Of a DNA stretch of 64,000 bases, positions 39,567 to 50,428 are shown piece after piece. Position 1 is the stretch's first letter; the number at the start of each line of letters is the position of its first letter. The translations under genes were made by a program, and so were the position numbers. The notes beneath the pieces are model-generated. The model searched no databases, was not told the DNA's origin, and worked only from the letters and a program-made list of their open reading frames with translations. Origin of the DNA: an uncultured Oscillospiraceae bacterium (GTDB lineage Bacteria; Bacillota; Clostridia; Oscillospirales; Oscillospiraceae). The DNA is taken from assembly GCA_934636305.1 (NCBI GenBank), contig CAKUAM010000001.1, forward strand, positions 1 through 64,000, in the 5' to 3' direction.

Positions 39567-41183
39567 ATGTATCACGATCAGAATATGCAGGCCTCCATCC
39601 GCAAGGTGGAAGCTGCCCGCCAGGAAAACATCAAGCTGGATCCCCGCCGCATGACAGCGGACGAAAAGGACGTACTTTTAAAGAAATTCCATCCCGACTA
39701 CCGCACCGAGCAGTTCACCGAGCTGCGCTTCGGCCCCAACAAGGGCCAGAAGGTTCCGCTGGAGCTGGCAGAGCTCCTGGAGGGTCAGTCACGCATCCTG
39801 CATGAGACGTTTGACCTTACGAAGCCTGATTACGAGGCGGACGTGCTCATCATCGGCGGCGGCGGCGCAGGCTGCTCTGCAGCCATCGAGGCCAGCAAGG
39901 CCGGCGCGAAGGTCATCATTGTCACAAAGCTCCGCATGGGCGACGCCAACACCATGATGGCTGAGGGCGGCATTCAGGCTGCCGACAAGCCGAACGACTC
40001 TCCCGCTCAGCACTTCCTCGACGCCTACGGCGGCGGTCATTTTGCCGCGCAGAAGGATCTGCTCTATAAGCTTGTCACAGATGCCCCGGAGGCCATTGCC
40101 TGGCTGTCCGATCTTGGCGTGGAGTTTGACAAGGCGCCGGACGGCACTATGATTACCACCCACGGCGGCGGCACCTCCCGCAAGCGTATGCACGCGGCCA
40201 AGGACTACTCCGGCGCGGAGATCATGCGCACGCTGCGCGATGAGGTTCTCAACCGCGGCATCCAGGTTGTCGACTTCACCTCTGCCGTTGAGCTCATCAA
40301 GGACGACGCCGGCCACTGCGCGGGTGCAGTCCTGCTCAATATGGAGACAAAGGAGCTGATGGTTGCGAAGGCAAAAACCGTCATCCTCGCCACCGGCGGT
40401 GCAGGCCGGCTCCACTATCAGGGCTTCCCGACCTCCAACCACTATGGCGCAACAGCCGACGGTCTTGTGCTTGGCTACCGCGCAGGGGCAAAGCTTCTTT
40501 ATCCGGATACCCTGCAGTACCATCCCACCGGCGCAGCCTATCCTGCACAGATCTACGGCGCGCTCGTCACCGAGAAGGTGCGCTCCGTCGGCGCTATGCT
40601 CGTCAACTGCGACGGCGAGGTCTTTATGAACCCGCTGGAAACGCGCGACGTGGCCGCAGCTTCCATCATCCGGGAATGCACCGAGCGCGGCAAGGGCGTT
40701 AAGACGCCCGCCGGTCAGGCTGTCTGGCTCGATACCCCGATGATTGAGCTCAAAAACGGAGCCGGCACCATTGAAAAGCGGATTCCCGCCATGATGCGGA
40801 TGTTCGCCAAGCATGGCATCGACATCCGGAAGGAGCCCATTCTGGTCTATCCGACGCTGCATTACCAGAACGGCGGCCTGCATATCACACCGGACGGCCA
40901 GACCGATGTTGAAAATCTGTTTGCAGCCGGCGAGGTCGTTGGCGGCATCCATGGCCGCAACCGCCTGATGGGCAACAGTCTGCTCGACGTGATCGTCTTT
41001 GGCCGCAACGCGGGCCAGCACGCCACCGAGAAGGCAAAATCCGTACAGGTGGGCACGCTGACACTCGGCCATGTGGCGGCATTTGAAGAAGAAAAGGCGC
41101 AGGCAGGCGTGCATGACGACCACCTTTCGCCGCAGCTGCTGCCCGACTATGCAAGAAAGCTGCATACCATACAGGAAAAATGA
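39567..41183 (+). CDS. frdA: Fumarate reductase / succinate dehydrogenase flavoprotein subunit
   Basis: 538 aa. An N-terminal extension of about 85 residues precedes the FAD motif DVLIIGGGGAGCSAAIEASKAGAKV. Active-site blocks TTHGGGTSRKRMHAAKDYSG near 193, LQYHPTGAAYPAQ near 313 and GIHGRNRLMGNSLLDVIVFGR near 460. No membrane anchor (FrdC/D or SdhC) is encoded nearby, and no signal peptide is present, so the enzyme is probably soluble and cytoplasmic, reducing fumarate to succinate. Confidence 0.88.
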   Translation: MYHDQNMQASIRKVEAARQENIKLDPRRMTADEKDVLLKKFHPDYRTEQFTELRFGPNKGQKVPLELAELLEGQSRILHETFDLTKPDYEADVLIIGGGGAGCSAAIEASKAGAKVIIVTKLRMGDANTMMAEGGIQAADKPNDSPAQHFLDAYGGGHFAAQKDLLYKLVTDAPEAIAWLSDLGVEFDKAPDGTMITTHGGGTSRKRMHAAKDYSGAEIMRTLRDEVLNRGIQVVDFTSAVELIKDDAGHCAGAVLLNMETKELMVAKAKTVILATGGAGRLHYQGFPTSNHYGATADGLVLGYRAGAKLLYPDTLQYHPTGAAYPAQIYGALVTEKVRSVGAMLVNCDGEVFMNPLETRDVAAASIIRECTERGKGVKTPAGQAVWLDTPMIELKNGAGTIEKRIPAMMRMFAKHGIDIRKEPILVYPTLHYQNGGLHITPDGQTDVENLFAAGEVVGGIHGRNRLMGNSLLDVIVFGRNAGQHATEKAKSVQVGTLTLGHVAAFEEEKAQAGVHDDHLSPQLLPDYARKLHTIQEK

Positions 41184-41199
41184 CAGGGGATAACAGAAA

Positions 41200-42411
41200 A
41201 TGAGCGTATCGATCAACTCCGCGAACTTCCTGATGCTTTCTGTATTTGCAATTGCTGCTGTCGGATATCTGCTGGGCCGGATCACCATCAAGGAGATCAG
41301 CCTCGGTACAGCCGGTGTTTTCGTCATCGCACTTGCATACGGTGCATTCTTTGGTTCGCATTTCAATTCCAAGTTTTTCATTGAGGAAATCAACTATGCC
41401 TCCCAGGCGCTGAAGATTGTCGAAAATCTGGGTCTTGTGTTCTTTGTCACTTCGGTTGGCTTCATTGCCGGCCCGAATTTCTTCAAGAACATGAAGCACA
41501 ATTTCAAATCCTACGTCATGCTGGGGCTTGTGATTATCCTTTCCGGCGGCATCGCTGCTGTTTTGTGCCTGCTTGTTGGCCGCGCCATTGAAGCTGGCGG
41601 CGCGGGCTATGACCCCAAGCAGCTGACTGCAATGATTGCGGGCCTTCTGGCCGGCTCTCTGACCTCGACGCCGGCCTTCTCCGCCACGAAGGAGGCTGTT
41701 GCTGCCCAGTATCAGGACGCTGTCACCGTCGGCTACGGCATTGCATATCTGTTCGGCGTCATTGGTGTGGTACTGTTTGTACAGCTGATGCCGCGCATTG
41801 TGCACGCAAATCTCGACGAGGAGCGCAAGAAGATCACACATGTGGAAACCGGTGACGTTTCCAAATATAAGGGGAAGCTCATTGAATTTGATGATTTCGG
41901 CTTTACGTCCTTCGCCATCGCGGCGGTGCTCGGCATCCTGCTGGGCTCCATCAAGCTCTTTAACTTCTTCTCCCTGACCACGACCGGCGGTGCGCTGCTC
42001 GTTTCGCTGGTGTTCGGTCACTTCGGCCACATCGGCCGGGCAGACCTCATGCCCAGCAAAAAGGTTCTGGAGACGTTCCGTGAGCTCGGTCTAATGGTCT
42101 TTCTGATCGGTGCCGGCGTTTCCGGCGGCATGAGCTTTGTCCGTTATTTCAAGCCGATCTACTTCCTCTACGGCATGTTCATGACACTGGTTCCGATGGT
42201 TATCGGCTATGTCATCGCCAAGAAGGTCCTCAAGATGAATCTTCTGAACATTCTTGGCTCCATCACCGGCGGCATGACCTCCACGCCCGCTCTCGGTACC
42301 CTCATCCATGTGGCAGGCACCAGCAATGTGGCATCGGCCTACGCCGCGACCTATCCCATCGCGCTCATTGCCGTGGTGCTGATTTCCCAGCTGCTTGTCC
42401 GGCTGTTCTAA
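41200..42411 (+). CDS. Aspartate-alanine-exchanger-family carrier (AspT/YidE/SucE type)
   Basis: 403 aa with about ten membrane segments and two repeats of the AAE domain: GLVFFVTSVGFIAGPNFFKNM near 77 with AGLLAGSLTSTPAFSATKEA near 148, and GLMVFLIGAGVSGGMSF near 300 with LGSITGGMTSTPALGTLIHVAG near 350. The family contains aspartate:alanine antiporters and the succinate exporter SucE of Corynebacterium. 17 bp after frdA, so export of succinate (or exchange against a C4-dicarboxylate) is the likely role. No TrkA-C domain is seen between the halves. Confidence 0.83.
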   Translation: MSVSINSANFLMLSVFAIAAVGYLLGRITIKEISLGTAGVFVIALAYGAFFGSHFNSKFFIEEINYASQALKIVENLGLVFFVTSVGFIAGPNFFKNMKHNFKSYVMLGLVIILSGGIAAVLCLLVGRAIEAGGAGYDPKQLTAMIAGLLAGSLTSTPAFSATKEAVAAQYQDAVTVGYGIAYLFGVIGVVLFVQLMPRIVHANLDEERKKITHVETGDVSKYKGKLIEFDDFGFTSFAIAAVLGILLGSIKLFNFFSLTTTGGALLVSLVFGHFGHIGRADLMPSKKVLETFRELGLMVFLIGAGVSGGMSFVRYFKPIYFLYGMFMTLVPMVIGYVIAKKVLKMNLLNILGSITGGMTSTPALGTLIHVAGTSNVASAYAATYPIALIAVVLISQLLVRLF

Positions 42412-42424
42412 GTTCTAAGCTATA

Positions 42425-42459
42425 AAAAAATCGCTGCAGAAGCTCTGCAGCGATTTTTT
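42425..42459. terminator. Bidirectional terminator after the frd cluster
   Basis: AAAAAATCGCTGCAGA (42425-42440), loop AGC, perfect complement (42444-42459) ending in TTTTTT. Shared by the convergent lipoprotein gene. Confidence 0.88.
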
Positions 42460-44077
42460 ATTCTGTTGTATCCGGTGTATATGGCAGGAACCAGTCAATA
42501 TAATGGGCCGGCTCCATCACAGCGCCGCGCGTGGTATAAAGTGCATAGCTCTTGAACAGGATCGGCGTAATATAGCCCCGCTCACACACGCGCTTGTAAA
42601 GATTATACGTGTTGCCGCTGTTGACAAGCGCCATGCTGCACAGATTCATCATCGTGCTGTCGGCAAGGCTGCCATAGTTCAGTGTGCCCGTTGCGCCGAA
42701 AAACGGCGAAAGGTCAAAGTTCGGCGACAGCCGCACCTCTCCGTAATACAGGTCAAAATTCCCCTGCAGAAGCGCCTGCTTGTACTCCGGATAGTCCATG
42801 GACCTGACTGTGATATTGAAACCCAGCGAATTGAGCATCTTGGCAACCTCATTGGCCGCCTGCACGCGCACATAGCTTGACGAACAGACAATCATCGTCC
42901 CCTCGACCGGCACAGAATATCCCTTGGACGGAACGTAGAGATCCAGGATCCCATCCCCGGTCGCATCCTCGACCGATGCACTCTCCAGCTGTGCATAGTA
43001 GGATCCCATGTCGTAGGCAAAGCTGTTTGCCAGCTTCACATCATAATACCGCGAACCCGGCGCGCAGGGGAGCGTTGCTGCCTCGGCGAAGCCGCCGAGC
43101 GTCTGCTCGGCAATCAGGTTCCGGTCTATGGCATAGGTGATTGCCCCGCGCAGCCCATAGTTGGAGAACACCGTGGAGTCCATATTATAGCCGATGTACT
43201 GCATGATGGTCGTCTCGGCGTCCCACAGCTCATAGTCATTGTGGAACCCCGCAAAGGCCGACGAGTTGGGATCCGTCAGTACCATGTTAACCTTCTGATA
43301 CTCGAAATTATCGCGCACGTCCGCCACTGTGGACGCCTCTGTGAGGGCAATCTCCGCAAAATCGACCAGCGGCGCCGTCTGCTGCCACCAGCCGTCAAAA
43401 CGCGTCAGCTTCGTCTGCGCGAACTGATATGGCCCGGTGCCGGGCGGCACCGCCTGTTCCGCCGTACCATCCTGGATGATCGGGATATCCAGCAACAGCG
43501 GCAGACACTCATAGGCCTCGCTGGTTGTAAGCACCAGCGTCTGATCGTCCGCAGCCTCCGCCGAAAGGATAAACCGCAGACGGGAGCCATAGTATTCTGA
43601 GCCGGACGCCGATTCTATGGAATAGGCCGCATCTTTCGCCGTCAGCGCCGCTCCGGTATGAAAGCTGACACCGCTGCGGAGCTTGATCGTCGTTGTTTTG
43701 CCGTCGTCTGTCACGGTATAGCTCTCTGCCAGAATCGGCACCGCCTCATACGCATCCGTTACCGCGAACATCGGCTCATACAAAAAGGAGAAAATCACCC
43801 GGTTATTGAGGCTCTGACACTCATAGGGCTGCAGGCCGTAATCCGGCTGATAGGCAAGGCCAAAGGCATCCAGCTCCTGAAACGTCTGCGTCACAACAGC
43901 CGTGACCTCCTGCTTGTTCTGATTGCTGGCCGCATCGCCGACCTGCTGGGCCGCGACGCTCTCATCCTTGGCCGGAAACAGCGTTTTCATCCATTCCGCA
44001 GGCGTCCCCGACACGGAGCAGCCGCTCAGAAGTGACAGCGCCAGCGCAGCCGCCAGCGCGCAGATCCGTTTTTTCAT
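42458..44077 (-). CDS. Extracytoplasmic solute-binding lipoprotein, oligopeptide-binding family 5
   Basis: 539 aa. Lipoprotein signal peptide (MKKRICALAAALALSLLSGC, lipobox LLSGC with Cys at 20). Then the SBP family 5 fold: SYTVTDDGKTTTIKLRSGVSFHTGAALTAKDAAYS near 125-160, LRGAITYAIDRNLIAEQTLGG near 310. Usually partners an ABC permease, but none is adjacent. Start overlaps the pgeF stop (ATGA), SD GGAGGG. Ligand may be a peptide. Confidence 0.85.
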   Translation of the reverse strand: MKKRICALAAALALSLLSGCSVSGTPAEWMKTLFPAKDESVAAQQVGDAASNQNKQEVTAVVTQTFQELDAFGLAYQPDYGLQPYECQSLNNRVIFSFLYEPMFAVTDAYEAVPILAESYTVTDDGKTTTIKLRSGVSFHTGAALTAKDAAYSIESASGSEYYGSRLRFILSAEAADDQTLVLTTSEAYECLPLLLDIPIIQDGTAEQAVPPGTGPYQFAQTKLTRFDGWWQQTAPLVDFAEIALTEASTVADVRDNFEYQKVNMVLTDPNSSAFAGFHNDYELWDAETTIMQYIGYNMDSTVFSNYGLRGAITYAIDRNLIAEQTLGGFAEAATLPCAPGSRYYDVKLANSFAYDMGSYYAQLESASVEDATGDGILDLYVPSKGYSVPVEGTMIVCSSSYVRVQAANEVAKMLNSLGFNITVRSMDYPEYKQALLQGNFDLYYGEVRLSPNFDLSPFFGATGTLNYGSLADSTMMNLCSMALVNSGNTYNLYKRVCERGYITPILFKSYALYTTRGAVMEPAHYIDWFLPYTPDTTE

Positions 44078-44880
44078 GCGTCCGACCCTCCCTGGAGCTT
44101 GATAATCGCGGCAAGCGAGCCGCGCCGGCCGCCCGTCGCCCGGTGCGACCAGAACCGCTCCGGCTGGCACCGTGTGCAGTCCGGGCTGACGTCGATTGTC
44201 CGTACACCGGCCCGCTCCAGCCACATCCGGTTGAGCGCCTTCAGATCCACATGATATTTTTCCCCGTGCGGCTCGATGGCCCCTTCTGCGTCCGGGCCAA
44301 GCGCCGCGCGCATGGCCTCCGGCACCTCCGGCCCGACCTCAAAACAGCACAGCGAGATACATGGCCCGATGGCCGCGCGGATATTGGCCGGATCACAGCC
44401 AAGCTCCGTCTGCAGCCGCAAAACAGCCTTCTGCGCAATGCCCTGCGCCGTTCCGCGCCATCCGGCGTGAATCGCGGCAATGGCCTGCCGGACCGGGTCA
44501 TAGAGCAGGATCGGCGTACAGTCCGCCGCGAAGCAGCAGAGCGCCACGCCCGGCTCATCTGTAAAAATCCCGTCACAGATGGTCATCTGCTCCCGGTCAA
44601 GGCCGATTCCGCAGTCCCCTCTGCCAACGCGCAGCAGCCGGTCGGTATGCTCCTGCCGGGTAAAGACAATCTCCTCTGGGAAAAATCCGACAGCGCTGCC
44701 CAGAATATGATAATTTTCGCGCACCCGCTGCGGCTCATCGCCGCGGTGCGTGCCAAGATTCATTGACGCCAGATAGCCCTCACTCACGCCGCCAAGGCGC
44801 GTGGAGAAGCAGTGCCTGCTCCCACGCAGCGCATCGGCAGTCAGGTATTCCAGCGTTCCCTGTCTGATGGTGTGAAACAT
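44074..44880 (-). CDS. pgeF: Peptidoglycan editing factor PgeF / purine nucleoside phosphorylase (YlmD)
   Basis: 268 aa of the DUF152 family once called multicopper polyphenol oxidase. ADCTPILLYDPVRQAIAAIHAGWRGTAQGI near 125-155 and the second metal site GPCISLCCFEVGPEV near 180 with SPDCTRC near 238. Family members act on purine nucleosides and affect muramic-acid composition. Two bp after secA's stop side. Confidence 0.87.
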   Translation of the reverse strand: MFHTIRQGTLEYLTADALRGSRHCFSTRLGGVSEGYLASMNLGTHRGDEPQRVRENYHILGSAVGFFPEEIVFTRQEHTDRLLRVGRGDCGIGLDREQMTICDGIFTDEPGVALCCFAADCTPILLYDPVRQAIAAIHAGWRGTAQGIAQKAVLRLQTELGCDPANIRAAIGPCISLCCFEVGPEVPEAMRAALGPDAEGAIEPHGEKYHVDLKALNRMWLERAGVRTIDVSPDCTRCQPERFWSHRATGGRRGSLAAIIKLQGGSDA

Positions 44881-44883
44881 GCT

Positions 44884-47652
<2,769 letters not shown>

Positions 47653-47766
47653 ATTGAAAACCTTTCTCCGCTGCATCTGCTGTACCGGCGGAATATTTGT
47701 ATTCTAATGAGGGATTATACCACACACAGAGCGGTAAAAAAAGAAGAAATTGTGAATTTCGGCGGC

Positions 47767-47795
47767 TTGATTTACACTTCGCACACTGATAAAAT
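47767..47795 (+). promoter_or_regulatory. Promoter of the HAD phosphatase operon
   Basis: TTGATT (47767-47772), 17-bp spacer, TAAAAT (47790-47795), 33 bp before the ATG. Confidence 0.5.
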
Positions 47796-47827
47796 GTTTT
47801 CGATATCTGATCACTGTGAGGTTTTTT

Positions 47828-48652
47828 ATGGCAATCAAGCTTGTGGCCGTCGATGTCGACGGCACATTGGTCACGGCGGACCAGCAGATCCTCCCGCGCG
47901 TCCGGCAGGCCGCAGCGCGCGCCGCGCAGGCCGGCATTGAGCTGGTTCTTTGCACGGGCCGCGCCGAATGCGAGTGCTGGTATGTACTCGAGCAGCTGCC
48001 GCAGCTGCGGTATCTCATTTCCCATACAGGTTCTATGGTGCAGGATCTTAAAACACGTGAGATTTTATATCACTGCCCGCTCAGCGCAGACGATGCGCGT
48101 CGGATTTACAGCCGGCTGCGCGAATATGACGGCCTGGTCAGCCTGTTTGCCGACGGCAAGGTTTACAATCCCAGCGAACAGGTTGCGCAGTTCACCCGCT
48201 ATTATCCGGAATCGTTCCGGGTCCTGTTTGACCATTCCCATACATATCTGGACGACATGGATGGATGGCTCGCTGCGCGGCAGGAGCCGATTGAAAAATA
48301 CTATGTGGCCTATTCCGGGCCGGAGCAGGCAGCGCTTGCCAAAAAGGCGCTGTCGGATCTGCCGTATTTCGTCACCGGCGCTGGCTTTATCGATCTGGAG
48401 GTTATGAGTCCCGCCACGAGCAAGGGCATCGCCCTGCGTGCGCTGGCTGAACGGCTCGGCCTGCAGCGCGGGCAGATTCTTGCTGTCGGCGACAGCTGCA
48501 ACGATCTTGCCATGCTGGACTATGCCGGCACCGGCGTCGCCATGGACAACGGCGAGGACACCCTGAAGGCAGCCGCCGATTGGATCGCCCCCTCCAACGA
48601 GGAGGGCGGCGTTGCAGACGTTCTGGAAAAAGTGATAAAGGGAGAATTCTGA
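47828..48652 (+). CDS. Cof-type HAD-IIB phosphatase
   Basis: 274 aa. Nucleophile motif VDVDGTLVTADQQ at residues 8-20, SKGIALRALAERLGL near 198 and GDSCNDLAML near 222 with the Mg-binding Asp residues. The cap of type C2B lies in between. Sugar-phosphate, FMN or PLP phosphatase activities occur in this family; substrate cannot be stated. Stop overlaps the next start (TGATG). Confidence 0.87.
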   Translation: MAIKLVAVDVDGTLVTADQQILPRVRQAAARAAQAGIELVLCTGRAECECWYVLEQLPQLRYLISHTGSMVQDLKTREILYHCPLSADDARRIYSRLREYDGLVSLFADGKVYNPSEQVAQFTRYYPESFRVLFDHSHTYLDDMDGWLAARQEPIEKYYVAYSGPEQAALAKKALSDLPYFVTGAGFIDLEVMSPATSKGIALRALAERLGLQRGQILAVGDSCNDLAMLDYAGTGVAMDNGEDTLKAAADWIAPSNEEGGVADVLEKVIKGEF

Positions 48653-49425
48653 TGGGCATTGCAGATCTGACCTGGCAAATGGTCCTTATTGTGGCTGTCG
48701 GCGTGTTTCTGGCTTCCTTCATGGACGCAATTGCCGGCGGCGGCGGCATCATCTCAGTTCCGACATATCTGCTTGCCGGGCTGCCCATGCACTATGCGCT
48801 CGGCACCAACAAGCTTTCCGCGGCGCTTGGCTCCATGGCCTCGACCGGCCGCTTCATCAAAAGCGGCTATGTCGATTGGAAGCTTGGGATTCCGTCCATT
48901 GTGCTGGCGCTGATCGGCTCACACTTCGGCACCAGGCTGCAGCTGATGATTTCCGAGGTCTATCTGCAGTATCTGCTGCTGATTGTGCTGCCGGTTGTTG
49001 CCTTTGTCGTGCTGCGGCAGCGGCAGCTGCCTGAGCAGCGCGGGGAAATTACCCCCGGCAGGCAGATGACCATTGTATATCTTGCTTCGCTCCTGGTCGG
49101 CGCATATGATGGCTTTTATGGCCCCGGCACGGGCACGTTCCTGCTGCTTATCTTCTGCAATCTTGGTAAGCTGGATGTGCGCACCGCGGGCGGAAACGTC
49201 AAGCTTGTCAATCTTGCATCCAACATCGGTGCGCTTGTCACCAGTTTTCTGAGCGGCAAGGTCTTTCTTGTGCTCGGCCTCATCGCTGCCGTCACAAGCT
49301 TCCTTGGTCACTTCTTTGGTGCGGGCCTTGCCATCAAAAACGGCTCTAAAATTGTCAAGCCCGCGGTTATCATCGTGCTCATCCTGCTGGCTGCAAAAGT
49401 CATACAGGGGCTCATCACCGGATAA
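48652..49425 (+). CDS. TauE/SafE-family sulfite/organosulfonate exporter-like membrane protein
   Basis: 257 aa with about eight membrane segments. FLASFMDAIAGGGGIISVPTYLLAGLPMHYALGTNKLSAALGSMAST (about 18-65) is the first TauE repeat, and ASLLVGAYDGFYGPGTGTFLLLIFCNLGKLDVRTAGGNVKLVNLASNIGAL (about 143-195) the second. Exported substrate unknown. Coupled to the HAD gene. Confidence 0.85.
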   Translation: MGIADLTWQMVLIVAVGVFLASFMDAIAGGGGIISVPTYLLAGLPMHYALGTNKLSAALGSMASTGRFIKSGYVDWKLGIPSIVLALIGSHFGTRLQLMISEVYLQYLLLIVLPVVAFVVLRQRQLPEQRGEITPGRQMTIVYLASLLVGAYDGFYGPGTGTFLLLIFCNLGKLDVRTAGGNVKLVNLASNIGALVTSFLSGKVFLVLGLIAAVTSFLGHFFGAGLAIKNGSKIVKPAVIIVLILLAAKVIQGLITG

Positions 49426-49451
49426 TGCGATTTACAGGGAGGAATTCAGAC

Positions 49452-50156
49452 ATGGGAAAAAGCATTGGAATTTTGGGCGGTATGGGACCGCTGGCCACCG
49501 CTGACCTGTTCCGCAAGATCACACTGCTGACAGATGCAGCCTGTGACAATGACCACATCCGCGTCTACATCGACTCCAACCCGGCCATTGCCGACCGCAC
49601 GGCGGCAATCCTGTCCGGCGGCAAGGATCCCTTGCCGGAAATGACCGCAGCCCTGCGCCATCTGGAGGCGTGTGGGGCTGACTGCATCATCATGCCCTGC
49701 AACACCGCGCACTACTTTCTGCCGCAGCTGCAGGCGCTGACGCCCACACCGTTTGTCAGCATGCTCGATGCCACTGCAAAGGCCTGCGCCGCGCAGCATC
49801 CCGGCCAGACAGCGGCAATTCTGGCAACAAAAGGCACGCTGGCAACAAAGCTCTACCATCAGGCGCTTGATGCGCAGCACGTGCGCCACCTGACGCCGAG
49901 CGACACAGAGCAGGATACGCTGATGTATCTGATTTATGAAATTGTCAAGGCCTCCCGGCCATTGGCGCCGGAAACGGAGCGTTGGCAGCAGCTGCTGGAC
50001 GCACTGCGCGCACGCGGGGCAGATTATTTCATTCTTGGCTGCACGGAGCTGCCTATCCTTGCAGATACGTTGCCCGTTCCCGGGCCGTTTATTGACCCCA
50101 CAGCGGAGCTTGCCAAGGCCGCCATTCGCTATTGCGGCTATCGGGTGAAGGAATAA
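49452..50156 (+). CDS. Aspartate/glutamate racemase family protein
   Basis: 234 aa. SIGILGGMGPLATADLF at residues 4-20, MPCNTAHYF near 81 and ILGCTELPIL near 195 give the two catalytic Cys. Aspartate racemase is the closest type (YgeA-like). SD GGAGGAATTC. Followed by a terminator and by the dicarboxylate symporter gene, so D-aspartate metabolism is a plausible context. Confidence 0.85.
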   Translation: MGKSIGILGGMGPLATADLFRKITLLTDAACDNDHIRVYIDSNPAIADRTAAILSGGKDPLPEMTAALRHLEACGADCIIMPCNTAHYFLPQLQALTPTPFVSMLDATAKACAAQHPGQTAAILATKGTLATKLYHQALDAQHVRHLTPSDTEQDTLMYLIYEIVKASRPLAPETERWQQLLDALRARGADYFILGCTELPILADTLPVPGPFIDPTAELAKAAIRYCGYRVKE

Positions 50157-50198
50157 TTTTTCTTCGCATTCGTTGCAAAGCCTCTATACATTCCACAA

Positions 50199-50235
50199 AC
50201 AGGATGGATTCCACGGATCCATCCTGCAATTTTTC
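50199..50235 (+). terminator. Terminator after the racemase gene
   Basis: CAGGATGGAT (about 50200-50209), a 7-nt loop, ATCCATCCTG, then CAATTTTTC. Confidence 0.75.
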
Positions 50236-50349
50236 TTTCATATTTTCGCAAAAACCGGTCAGTCAACTGTAATAAATGCAGAAAAAATTCGTTCCATTTT
50301 GTGGCGATTCACGAATTTTAACAAATTCATCATGTTGTTTATAAATTTC

Positions 50350-50378
50350 TTTACATATTTTTCACAACTTGCTATAAT
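50350..50378 (+). promoter_or_regulatory. Promoter of the dicarboxylate symporter gene
   Basis: TTTACA (50350-50355), 17-bp spacer, TATAAT (50373-50378). A hairpin ATTACTGA/TCAGTAAT (50382-50403) lies at the predicted mRNA 5' end and may protect the message. Confidence 0.7.
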
Positions 50379-50428
50379 GAAATTACTGATTTCCGTCAGT
50401 AATCTTTTATAAGAGGAGAAGGAAAAGT

